Shown piece after piece: positions 1 through 5,584 of a stretch of DNA of 8,410 nt; within the stretch, counting starts at the first letter, position 1; each line of letters opens with the position of its first letter. Origin of the DNA: Thermomicrobiales bacterium (GTDB lineage Bacteria; Chloroflexota; Limnocylindria; Limnocylindrales; CSP1-4); NCBI GenBank assembly GCA_004525275.1, contig SPCO01000053.1, positions 1 through 8,410 on the forward strand, given 5' to 3'. The translations under genes and the position numbers were made by a program. The notes under the pieces were generated by a model. The model did not search any database and had not been told where the DNA came from. It worked only from the letters and a program-made list of their open reading frames with translations.

Positions 1-362
1 AGGAGCGGCTCGACGCCACGCAGGCCTGGCTCGACGAGTACGCACCGGAGCGCGCTCGACTCGCGGTTCGACGCGACGAGCTGCCGGCCGAGGCGAGTGC
101 GATCGAGCCCGACCAGCGAACCTTTCTGGCTTCGCTCGCCGAGGCGGCCGAGAACCAATCCCCAGCCGGCGGCGATGCCTGGCAGGCAGAGATCTTTGCT
201 GCGGCCGCGGGGCTCGGACTGGCTGCCGGCCGGGCGTTTGCGGCCCTCTATCTCGCCTTCCTCGGACGGACGAATGGGCCTCGGGCCGGCTGGCTATTGG
301 CCAGCCTGGAGCCGGGATTCGTCATCGAGCGGCTGCGCGTGGCTTCAGGAGACGACCAATGA
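1..362 (+). CDS. lysS: Lysyl-tRNA synthetase, class I type (3' end only)
   Basis: This is the last 119 codons of an aminoacyl-tRNA synthetase, read from base 3 to the TGA at 360-362; the 5' part lies outside the window, so no HIGH or KMSKS motif can be checked. The tail is alpha-helical, alanine-rich and ends in a segment reading LYLAFLGRTNGPRAGWLL followed by ASLEPGFVIERLR. That pattern (small helix, LG..GPR.G..LA.L, then FVI.RLR) resembles the C-terminal anticodon-binding helices of class I LysRS, which charges tRNA-Lys with lysine in the cytoplasm. GltX has a related C-terminal pattern and is the main alternative. The gene overlaps serS by ATGA, so the two synthetases are probably one transcript with coupled translation. 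The family call comes from memory of the C-terminal motif and is moderately sure; being an aminoacyl-tRNA synthetase tail is more certain. Confidence 0.68.
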   Translation, partial: ERLDATQAWLDEYAPERARLAVRRDELPAEASAIEPDQRTFLASLAEAAENQSPAGGDAWQAEIFAAAAGLGLAAGRAFAALYLAFLGRTNGPRAGWLLASLEPGFVIERLRVASGDDQ

Positions 363-1696
363 GCGTCGGTCTCCAGCGCCTCCGCGACGAGCCCGATGTC
401 ATCCGCGATGGTGCGATCCGCAAGGGTGAGGACCCGGGTCTGGTGGATCATGCGCTCCGACTCGATGCCGAGCGGCGGCGATTGCTGGCTGAGACCGAGG
501 CACTCAAGGCCGAACGGAACGCGGCTTCGAAGGAGATCGGCGAGTCGATCAAGGCGGGCGCGGCCGCCGATGGCCCCGAGGTCTCGGGCCTGCGAGCCAG
601 GTCGACGGCCGCCGGGGAGCGGAGCAAGGACCTGGATGCCTCGCTGGCCGAAGTCGAAGCCGATCTCAACGATCTGCTGCTGCGCATCCCGAACCCGCCG
701 GACCCGGACGTCCCGGTGGGAGGCGAGGAGGCCAATGTCACGATCCGCGTGTGGGGCGAAATGCTGCCCCATGATCAGCCCCTCGTGGGCGAGATCGGGG
801 CCGATGCACCCGCCGGCGGCCCGACCTGGACCCGGAAGCCTCACTGGGAGATCGGCGAGGCCCTCGACATCATCGACAACGCCCGGGGCGCGAAGATCGC
901 CGGCTCCGGCTTCCCGGTGTACAAGGGCGCTGGATCCGCCCTGCAGCGTGGCTTGATCAACTGGTTCCTCGACGTCCACACCCGCGAGAACGGGATGACC
1001 GAGGTCTGGCCGCCGGCCGTCGTCAACGCGGCGAGCGCCACCGGGACCGGTCAGATCCCGGACAAGGAAGACCAGATGTACGTCGTCACCCGCGATGATC
1101 TGTACCTGGTCCCGACCGCCGAGGTCCCGGTCACGAACCTCCACCGCGACGAGATCCTCGACGCCACCGACTTACCGATCCGCTATGCCGCCTATTCGCC
1201 CTGTTTCCGACGCGAGGCGGGGGCCGCCGGCAAGGACACTCGGGGCATCCTGCGCGTTCATCAGTTCGACAAGGTCGAGATGGTCCTGTTCGAGCGACCT
1301 GCGGACTCGGCAGCGGCGCTCGAATGGATGACCGAACGTGCCGAGATCCTCCTCCAGCGCCTTGGTCTGGCCTATCGCGTCCTGCTGATGAGCACCCGCG
1401 AGATGGGTTTCACACAGGCACGGAAATATGACCTCGAGGTCTGGTCGCCGGGAGTGGAACGGTGGCTCGAAGTCAGTTCGTGTTCGAATTTCGGCGATTT
1501 CCAGGCGCGCAGGATGGCCATCCGCTATCGACCTGAGCCCGGTGCCAAGCCCGAGTTGGTCCACACCCTCAACGGCTCGGGTCTTGCCCTCGCCCGGATC
1601 GTCGCTGCGCTTCTGGAGACCTACCAGCGACCGGACGGCTCGATCGACGTCCCAGAGGTCCTTCAGCCGTACATGGGGCGGGCTACCATCGACTGA
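359..1696 (+). CDS. serS: Seryl-tRNA synthetase
   Basis: SerRS activates serine with ATP and charges tRNA-Ser in the cytoplasm as a class II homodimer. The 445-residue product is slightly longer than the usual 420-430. Residues 1 to about 110 form the charged antiparallel coiled-coil arm that grips the long variable arm of tRNA-Ser, ending at the conserved IPNPPDPDVPVG stretch. The catalytic core follows: motif 1 around GFPVYKGAGSALQRG, the serine-binding TAE at 253-255, motif 2 with CFRREAG at 282-288, and motif 3 with NGSGLALAR at 405-413 supplying the ATP-binding arginine. The start is supported by AGGAG at 347-351, seven bases before the ATG, and by the ATGA overlap with the upstream synthetase gene. 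A tRNA-Ser gene lies 47 bases downstream. No key residue is missing. Confidence 0.98.
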   Translation: MSVGLQRLRDEPDVIRDGAIRKGEDPGLVDHALRLDAERRRLLAETEALKAERNAASKEIGESIKAGAAADGPEVSGLRARSTAAGERSKDLDASLAEVEADLNDLLLRIPNPPDPDVPVGGEEANVTIRVWGEMLPHDQPLVGEIGADAPAGGPTWTRKPHWEIGEALDIIDNARGAKIAGSGFPVYKGAGSALQRGLINWFLDVHTRENGMTEVWPPAVVNAASATGTGQIPDKEDQMYVVTRDDLYLVPTAEVPVTNLHRDEILDATDLPIRYAAYSPCFRREAGAAGKDTRGILRVHQFDKVEMVLFERPADSAAALEWMTERAEILLQRLGLAYRVLLMSTREMGFTQARKYDLEVWSPGVERWLEVSSCSNFGDFQARRMAIRYRPEPGAKPELVHTLNGSGLALARIVAALLETYQRPDGSIDVPEVLQPYMGRATID

Positions 1697-1743
1697 GCAC
1701 GGTCTGAACGTCCTGACCGATTCCTCGCGATATCCTTGCCGCT

Positions 1744-1831
1744 GGAGAGGTGGCCGAGCGGTTGAAGGCGGCGCTCTTGAAAAGCGTTGAATCGAAAGAT
1801 TCCGTGGGTTCGAATCCCACCCTCTCCGCCA
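1744..1831 (+). tRNA. tRNA-Ser, anticodon UGA, CCA encoded
   Basis: A complete class II cloverleaf can be folded by eye. The acceptor stem pairs GGAGAGG (1744-1750) with CCTCTCC (1821-1827), followed by discriminator G1828 and an encoded CCA at 1829-1831. The D stem is GCC 1753-1755 with GGC 1767-1769. The anticodon stem GCGCT (1771-1775) pairs with AGCGT (1783-1787), with one G-U, around loop CTTGAAA; the anticodon TGA is at 1778-1780 and reads UCA and related serine codons. The long variable arm that identifies tRNA-Ser is GAATC 1789-1793 with GATTC 1798-1802. The T stem is GTGGG 1804-1808 with CCCAC 1816-1820 and loop TTCGAAT. It sits directly after serS, so gene and cognate synthetase may be co-transcribed; no convincing separate promoter was seen in the 47-base gap. 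Confidence 0.98.
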
Positions 1832-1836
1832 CCTGC

Positions 1837-1860
1837 GGCGCCCGTCCGACGGCGCCACTT
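1837..1860 (+). terminator. Possible weak terminator hairpin after tRNA-Ser
   Basis: GGCGCC at 1837-1842 and GGCGCC at 1851-1856 are reverse complements and can form a 6-bp GC-only stem with an 8-base loop, five bases after the tRNA CCA end. It is followed by ACTTGACG, which has no real T run. It could end the serS-tRNA transcript or help 3' processing, but it overlaps the start of the next promoter (-35 at 1859). GC-rich palindromes arise easily in DNA of this composition, so the call is tentative. Confidence 0.35.
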
Positions 1861-1887
1861 GACGCTTGGTCGCGGCCTGACCATACT
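1859..1887 (+). promoter_or_regulatory. Candidate sigma70-type promoter of the trp leader
   Basis: TTGACG at 1859-1864 matches the -35 consensus at five of six bases. It is followed after exactly 17 bases by CATACT at 1882-1887, which matches the -10 consensus at four of six. Transcription would start around 1893-1896, about 15 bases before the base of T-box stem I at 1909. Both the spacing and the position relative to the riboswitch are what a leader promoter should show. The prediction is by consensus only. Confidence 0.6.
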
Positions 1888-1908
1888 CCGCGGACATCAC
1901 GAAAAGAT

Positions 1909-2207
1909 GGGCTGTGAACGGGACGAGTACCCGTCGCACGTCGACCCAGAGATCCGGCGGTTGGTGCGAGCCGGAACGACGACGGCGAGGGAATGGCCCC
2001 GGGAGCCTCCGGACCAAACACGAAGCGGCATCTGTCGCGGTCGTCAGTAGGCTCCGGCGCAGAGCGCCAGCGATACAGGGCAGCGCCGATCGGCGGCAGT
2101 GACGATTTCGACACCAGCCGACCCGTCGGTCAAGCAAAGTGCGGCATCGCCGAATGAGGGTGGCACCGCGGAAGGCACGACCTTTCGTCCCGGGACGATA
2201 TGGTCGT
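1909..2207 (+). promoter_or_regulatory. T-box riboswitch, tRNA-Trp specific (UGG specifier)
   Basis: T-box leaders sense the charging of one tRNA: the specifier pairs with the anticodon and a UGGN bulge pairs with the free NCCA end. Stem I runs from 1909-1913 (GGGCT, pairing with AGCCT 2004-2008), through a second helix CGGG 1919-1922 with CCCG 1998-2001, to an upper helix CCGTCG 1931-1936 with CGACGG 1980-1985. Between the lower helices sits a GTGAA/GGA arrangement like the conserved GA (kink-turn) motif. AGTA at 1926-1929 is the S-turn opposite GAA at 1991-1993, and the next triplet TGG 1994-1996 is the specifier. Distally, AGAGA 1948-1952 and TTGGTG 1961-1966 flank the CCGGC/GCCGG helix, as in canonical long stem I. 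The T-box core AGGGTGGCACCGCGG is at 2157-2171. The gene downstream is trpE, matching the UGG specifier. Stems II and III between 2009 and 2150 are less clear; a GGCGC-AGA-GCGCC hairpin lies at 2056-2068. Confidence 0.93.
2158..2191 (+). promoter_or_regulatory. T-box antiterminator with UGGC bulge
   Basis: GGG at 2158-2160 can pair with CCC at 2189-2191 (helix A1). The seven-base bulge TGGCACC (2161-2167) follows, then helix A2 pairs GCGGAAGG (2168-2175) with CCTTTCGT (2181-2188) using two G-U pairs around loop CACGA. This is the standard antiterminator architecture. The bulge bases TGGC (2161-2164) are complementary to GCCA, the uncharged end of a tRNA whose discriminator is G, which fits bacterial tRNA-Trp. 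Confidence 0.85.
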
Positions 2208-2217
2208 TCTTGATTCT
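2177..2217 (+). terminator. T-box leader terminator hairpin upstream of trpE
   Basis: ACGACC (2177-2182) pairs with GGTCGT (2202-2207). Inside it TCGTC (2185-2189) pairs with GACGA (2194-2198) around loop CCGG, with a small internal loop between the two helices. The following TCTTGATTCT is moderately T-rich, a weak but plausible intrinsic terminator tail. The hairpin shares bases 2177-2191 with the antiterminator, so the two folds exclude each other. The trpE Shine-Dalgarno at 2220-2223 lies outside the stem, which favours transcription attenuation over direct ribosome-site sequestration, although the poor T run leaves translational control possible. Confidence 0.7.
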
Positions 2218-2219
2218 CC

Positions 2220-2223
2220 GAGG
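2220..2223 (+). promoter_or_regulatory. Ribosome binding site that fixes the trpE start
   Basis: GAGG at 2220-2223 is nine bases before ATG 2233. The in-frame ATG at 2200 lies inside the terminator stem and has no Shine-Dalgarno at proper spacing, so 2233 is the better start. Confidence 0.75.
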
Positions 2224-2232
2224 CACCAACCG

Positions 2233-3855
2233 ATGACGACAGCCGATCCGATCAGCCTTTCGCAGACGCAGCGCCTGGCGGCCAACGCCGACACGATCCT
2301 CCTGCGGGCCACCCGCCCCGCCGACCTGGAGACGCCGATCGGCGCATTCCTGCGTCTTGACGATGGGGGACCTGCCTACCTGCTCGAATCCGTCGAGGGC
2401 GGCGAACGCCTCGGGCGCTATTCATTCCTTGGCGTCGGACCCCGCCGTCTGCTCGAGGTCCGTGATGGTGTCGCTCAGATCCAGACCCGCCCCGTCACCG
2501 AGACGACGTATTCAGCCGACCTCCCGATCGAAACCAGCCCGGCCACCGACCCACTGGCGGCCATCCGATCCTTCGTCCCGCGCCGCCGGGTTCAGCCGAC
2601 CGAAGGGATGCCGCGCTTCACCGGCGGTGCCGTCGGCGCCCTGGCGTACGACGCCATCAGCGCCTTCGAGCCGACGGTGCCACTTCCCGGATTCGATCCG
2701 GTCGGCGTGCCGACGGCCGCATTCATCGAGACCGACCTGGTGCTCGTCTTCGATCACCTGACCCATACCCTGTCCGCGATCGCATCGCTCCACACGGAGA
2801 CGCCGGATCTGGAAGGGCGCTACCGGATCGCCGAGGAGGCCATCTTCGAGGCCCTCGAGCGGACCGGTCGGCCGAGCGCGGCGGAAGTCGCGGGCCTACC
2901 GCAGCGCTCCGCGACCGGAGTCGGCGAGCCCCGACTGGCGGGACCGATCGACACGAGTCTCGGCCGTGACGGATACATCCATGCGGTCAGGACGGCGAAG
3001 GACGCGATCGCCGCCGGTGAGGCTATCCAGGTCGTCCTCGCGCGCCGTCAGTCGTTCGAGCTGCCGACGGACCCGGCGACCGGCCAAGCGCTCGACGGCA
3101 TCGGACTCTACCGGGCGCTGCGTCGGGTAAATCCCAGCCCGTATCTGTTCTTCACCCGGGCCCCGACCTTCGAGGTCGTGGGCGCGTCCCCCGAGCTCCT
3201 CCTCCAGGTCGAAGGCGATCGACTGACCACGCACCCGATCGCCGGGACTCGACCGCGCGGCGCCGACGCGCGTGAGGACGCGCTCCTCGCTGAGGAGCTC
3301 CAGCGCGACCCGAAGGAGCGGGCCGAGCACGTCATGCTCGTCGATCTCGGGCGCAACGATCTTGGTCGGGTGGCCCGACCCGGCACCGTGACGGTCAGCA
3401 AGTACATGGAAGTCGAGCGCTACAGCCACGTCCTCCACCTGGTGTCGCATGTCGAGGGTCGCCTCAAGCCGGACCTTGATGCCCTCGACGCCCTGCGCTC
3501 GGTGTTTCCGGCAGGGACCCTGTCCGGCGCACCCAAGATCCGGGCGATGCAGCTCATCGCGGCCGCCGAGGGCGAGCGACGCGGACTGTATGGCGGAGCG
3601 GTCGGATACCTCGGCTACGACGGCAATCTCGATACGGCTATCACCATCCGAAGCGCGGTCCTCAAGGACGGTCAGGCCCACATCCACACCGGCGCCGGGA
3701 TCGTCGCCGGTTCCGTGCCCGAGAAAGAATTCGAGGAAACAGAACACAAGGCGGCGGCCGTTCGACGGGCGATCGAGCTTGCGGCCGGCATCGCCGATGC
3801 CCCACGAGCCGAGGATGCCGAACCGTCGCAGGCCGAGGTCGGCACCCAACCATGA
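2233..3855 (+). CDS. trpE: Anthranilate synthase component I
   Basis: TrpE converts chorismate to anthranilate using ammonia delivered by TrpG, the first committed step of tryptophan synthesis. From ATG 2233 the product is 540 residues. The N-terminal domain has LLES at 50-53, the element that forms the tryptophan feedback site in this family. The chorismate-binding domain follows in full: GASPE at 317-321, HPIAGTRPRG at 334-343, HVMLVDLGRND at 366-376 with the conserved histidine, FPAGTLSGAPK at 425-435, GAGIVAGS at 487-494, and the acidic EKEFEETEHKA block from 497 that supplies magnesium-binding glutamates. This order and the LLES element favour TrpE over PabB. The last 20 or so residues are a polar tail outside the domain. 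It is the first gene after the Trp T-box and overlaps trpG by ATGA. An in-frame ATG at 2200 would add 11 residues but sits in the leader hairpin. Confidence 0.97.
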   Translation: MTTADPISLSQTQRLAANADTILLRATRPADLETPIGAFLRLDDGGPAYLLESVEGGERLGRYSFLGVGPRRLLEVRDGVAQIQTRPVTETTYSADLPIETSPATDPLAAIRSFVPRRRVQPTEGMPRFTGGAVGALAYDAISAFEPTVPLPGFDPVGVPTAAFIETDLVLVFDHLTHTLSAIASLHTETPDLEGRYRIAEEAIFEALERTGRPSAAEVAGLPQRSATGVGEPRLAGPIDTSLGRDGYIHAVRTAKDAIAAGEAIQVVLARRQSFELPTDPATGQALDGIGLYRALRRVNPSPYLFFTRAPTFEVVGASPELLLQVEGDRLTTHPIAGTRPRGADAREDALLAEELQRDPKERAEHVMLVDLGRNDLGRVARPGTVTVSKYMEVERYSHVLHLVSHVEGRLKPDLDALDALRSVFPAGTLSGAPKIRAMQLIAAAEGERRGLYGGAVGYLGYDGNLDTAITIRSAVLKDGQAHIHTGAGIVAGSVPEKEFEETEHKAAAVRRAIELAAGIADAPRAEDAEPSQAEVGTQP

Positions 3856-4538
3856 TCCTCGTCATCGACAACTACGACAGCTTCACCTTCAACCTCGTGC
3901 AGGCACTGCAGGCCGCCGGGGCCGACGTGCGGGTGGTGCGCAACGACGCCATCGACATCGAGGCCGTCGCTGCCATGGCCGACGACCCCACTGAGTCGCT
4001 GCGGGGGATCGTCATCTCGCCGGGACCCGGCAAGCCGGACGATGCCGGGATCTCGGTCGGGTCGGTCCGGATCGCAGCCGACCGCGGTCTGCCCCTGCTT
4101 GGCGTCTGCCTCGGGATGCAGTCGATGGCGGCGGCGTTCGGGGCGTCGATCGTCCGAGCACCGTCACTCGTCCACGGCGAAGCCAGCGAAGTCACCCACG
4201 ACGGCGCCGGCCTCCTCGAGGGGATGCCACCGGCGTTCATGGCCGCCCGGTATCACTCGCTGGTCGTCGACCCGGCAACCCTGCCGCCCGAGCTGCAGGT
4301 GACCGCGATGAGCGAGGTCGACCGAGTCGTGATGGGTATCCGACACGTCGCCCTGCCGCTCGAGGGCGTCCAGTTCCATCCCGAATCGGTGTTGACCCCG
4401 CAGGGCCCGCACCTGCTCGCCAACTTCCTGCGTCTGGCCGGCGAGGGCGAGGCGTCGCGCCTCGATGACGCGTCGGGCTCCTTCGCCACGGCCGGTCTCG
4501 CCGAACCGGATGACGTGGTCGCCGGAGGGGCCCGATGA
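3852..4538 (+). CDS. trpG: Anthranilate synthase component II (glutamine amidotransferase)
   Basis: TrpG hydrolyses glutamine and channels ammonia to TrpE. The 228-residue product is a class I glutamine amidotransferase: DNYDSFTFNLVQ at 6-17, SPGPGKPDDAG at 56-66, the nucleophile elbow GVCLGMQ with Cys86, VHGE at 107-110 and YHSLVV at 134-139, and the catalytic VQFHPES with His176 and Glu178. PabA-type subunits look alike, so the assignment to tryptophan rests partly on its place between trpE and trpD. The domain ends near residue 195 (LLANFLRLAG); the remaining 30 or so residues are a low-complexity Ala/Gly/Asp-rich tail not usual for the family. Start and stop are both ATGA overlaps, with trpE and trpD. 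The nearest Shine-Dalgarno is GAGG at 3835-3838, rather far at 13 bases, which suggests reliance on coupling with trpE. Confidence 0.96.
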   Translation: MILVIDNYDSFTFNLVQALQAAGADVRVVRNDAIDIEAVAAMADDPTESLRGIVISPGPGKPDDAGISVGSVRIAADRGLPLLGVCLGMQSMAAAFGASIVRAPSLVHGEASEVTHDGAGLLEGMPPAFMAARYHSLVVDPATLPPELQVTAMSEVDRVVMGIRHVALPLEGVQFHPESVLTPQGPHLLANFLRLAGEGEASRLDDASGSFATAGLAEPDDVVAGGAR

Positions 4539-5584
4539 GCGACCAGGTCCGAGCCGCGCTCAACACGATCGTCGACGGGGGCACGCTTTCGCTGGACGAG
4601 GCGCGCGGTGCGATGGGCGAGGTCATGGACGGCGAAGCCACGCCAGCCCAGCTTGCGGCGTTGCTCATGGGTCTCCGGATGCGCGGCGAAACGGTCGATG
4701 AACTGGCCGGATTCGCGACCGCCATGCGCGAGCGGGTGATCCGCGTCGAGGCGCCGGACGGGGCCATCGATGTGGTCGGGACGGGCGGCGACGGCAGTGG
4801 GACCTTCAATATCTCGACCACGGCTGCCCTCGTCGCGGCCGCGGCGGGCGTTCCGGTCGCCAAGCACGGCAACCGTGCGATCACGTCCCGGGCGGGCTCA
4901 GCGGACGTGCTGGATGCGCTCGGGATCCGGATCGACCACGACTCGGCCTCTGCTGGTGCGGCGCTGCGCGATATCGGCTTCGCCTTCATGTTTGCGCCCA
5001 GCTTCCATCCGGCCATGCGCCATGCCGGCCCGACCCGCCGCGAGATCGGTGTTCGGACGGCGTTCAATCTGCTCGGCCCACTCACGAATCCGGCGGGGAC
5101 GCGTCGCCAGTTGCTGGGCGTCGGCGCGGCGGCCGCGGCGGAACGGATGGCCGAAGTCGTCCTGCGCCTGGGAACGGATCGTACGTTCGTCATCCATGGC
5201 GATGGCGTCGATGAATTGCCGCTCGACGGTAGCGGGGTGCTGTACGTCGTCGCCGATGACCGGATCGAGCGCCAGCTGGTCGATGCGGCCGCGCTTGGTT
5301 TCAAGCGTGCGGTGACGACGCGCTTGGCGGGGGGCTCTCCCGGGGAGAACGCCAGGATGACCGAGGCGGTGCTCCGCGGCGAGTCCGGGATCCGACGCGA
5401 CGTCGTGCTCCTGAACGCCGGTGCGGCCCTGCTCGTCGCCGGCGTCGTCGATCAGCTGGAAGCGGGGGTCGAACGGGCGGCCCTGACCATCGATGCCGGG
5501 CTCGGTGTGGGACTTCTCGATGCGCTGCGGGCGGAGCGGCGCGCCGCGGAGGCAATGCGAGATCGAGCCGGCGCCCGAGGATGA
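4535..5584 (+). CDS. trpD: Anthranilate phosphoribosyltransferase
   Basis: TrpD joins anthranilate and PRPP to give phosphoribosyl-anthranilate. The 349-residue product has the normal family length. The small N-terminal helical domain (about 1-70) precedes the PRPP site GTGGDGSGTFNISTT at 82-96, KHGNR at 110-114 and GSADVLDALG at 121-130. The anthranilate-site segment HAGPTRREIGVRT is at 163-175, followed by FNLLGPLTNP at 177-186. Asp226-Glu227 in HGDGVDELPL matches the metal-binding DE pair. These motifs separate it from thymidine phosphorylases in the same superfamily. GGAGG at 4524-4528, six bases before the ATG, is the strongest ribosome binding site in the operon. It overlaps trpG and the following fusion gene by ATGA, and is a separate protein here, unlike the TrpGD fusion of E. 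coli. Confidence 0.98.
   Translation: MSDQVRAALNTIVDGGTLSLDEARGAMGEVMDGEATPAQLAALLMGLRMRGETVDELAGFATAMRERVIRVEAPDGAIDVVGTGGDGSGTFNISTTAALVAAAAGVPVAKHGNRAITSRAGSADVLDALGIRIDHDSASAGAALRDIGFAFMFAPSFHPAMRHAGPTRREIGVRTAFNLLGPLTNPAGTRRQLLGVGAAAAAERMAEVVLRLGTDRTFVIHGDGVDELPLDGSGVLYVVADDRIERQLVDAAALGFKRAVTTRLAGGSPGENARMTEAVLRGESGIRRDVVLLNAGAALLVAGVVDQLEAGVERAALTIDAGLGVGLLDALRAERRAAEAMRDRAGARG

Noticed and set aside
248..1144. 298-codon antisense frame opposite serS
   Set aside because: It mirrors the coding frame of a fully conserved SerRS and has no recognisable domain or plausible ribosome binding site.
1697..1743. Separate promoter for the tRNA-Ser gene (TATCCT at 1731-1736)
   Set aside because: No -35 element at acceptable spacing was found, and the start point would fall on the tRNA itself.
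1994..1996. Reading the specifier as ATG (Met) or GGC (Gly) by shifting one or two bases
   Set aside because: TGG directly follows the GAA of the S-turn partner strand and agrees with trpE downstream and the UGGC bulge; the shifted triplets do not fit the regulated genes.
1787..2102. Small + strand open frames in the leader (87 and 62 codons) as genes or an attenuator peptide
   Set aside because: They begin inside the tRNA or T-box stem I, show no run of Trp codons and no family resemblance; the region is explained by RNA structure.
2200..2232. Upstream in-frame ATG as the start of trpE
   Set aside because: ATG 2200 lies in the terminator hairpin and lacks a spaced Shine-Dalgarno; ATG 2233 has GAGG nine bases upstream and fits the leader architecture.
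2233..3855. PabB (aminodeoxychorismate synthase) instead of TrpE
   Set aside because: The LLES feedback element, the trp operon context and the Trp T-box all favour anthranilate synthase.
4237..5304. Long antisense open frames, such as 355 codons opposite trpG-trpD and 352 codons opposite 5607-6665
   Set aside because: High GC content removes stops from antisense frames; the translations are Arg/Ala/Ser-rich without motifs and lie opposite clearly conserved enzymes.
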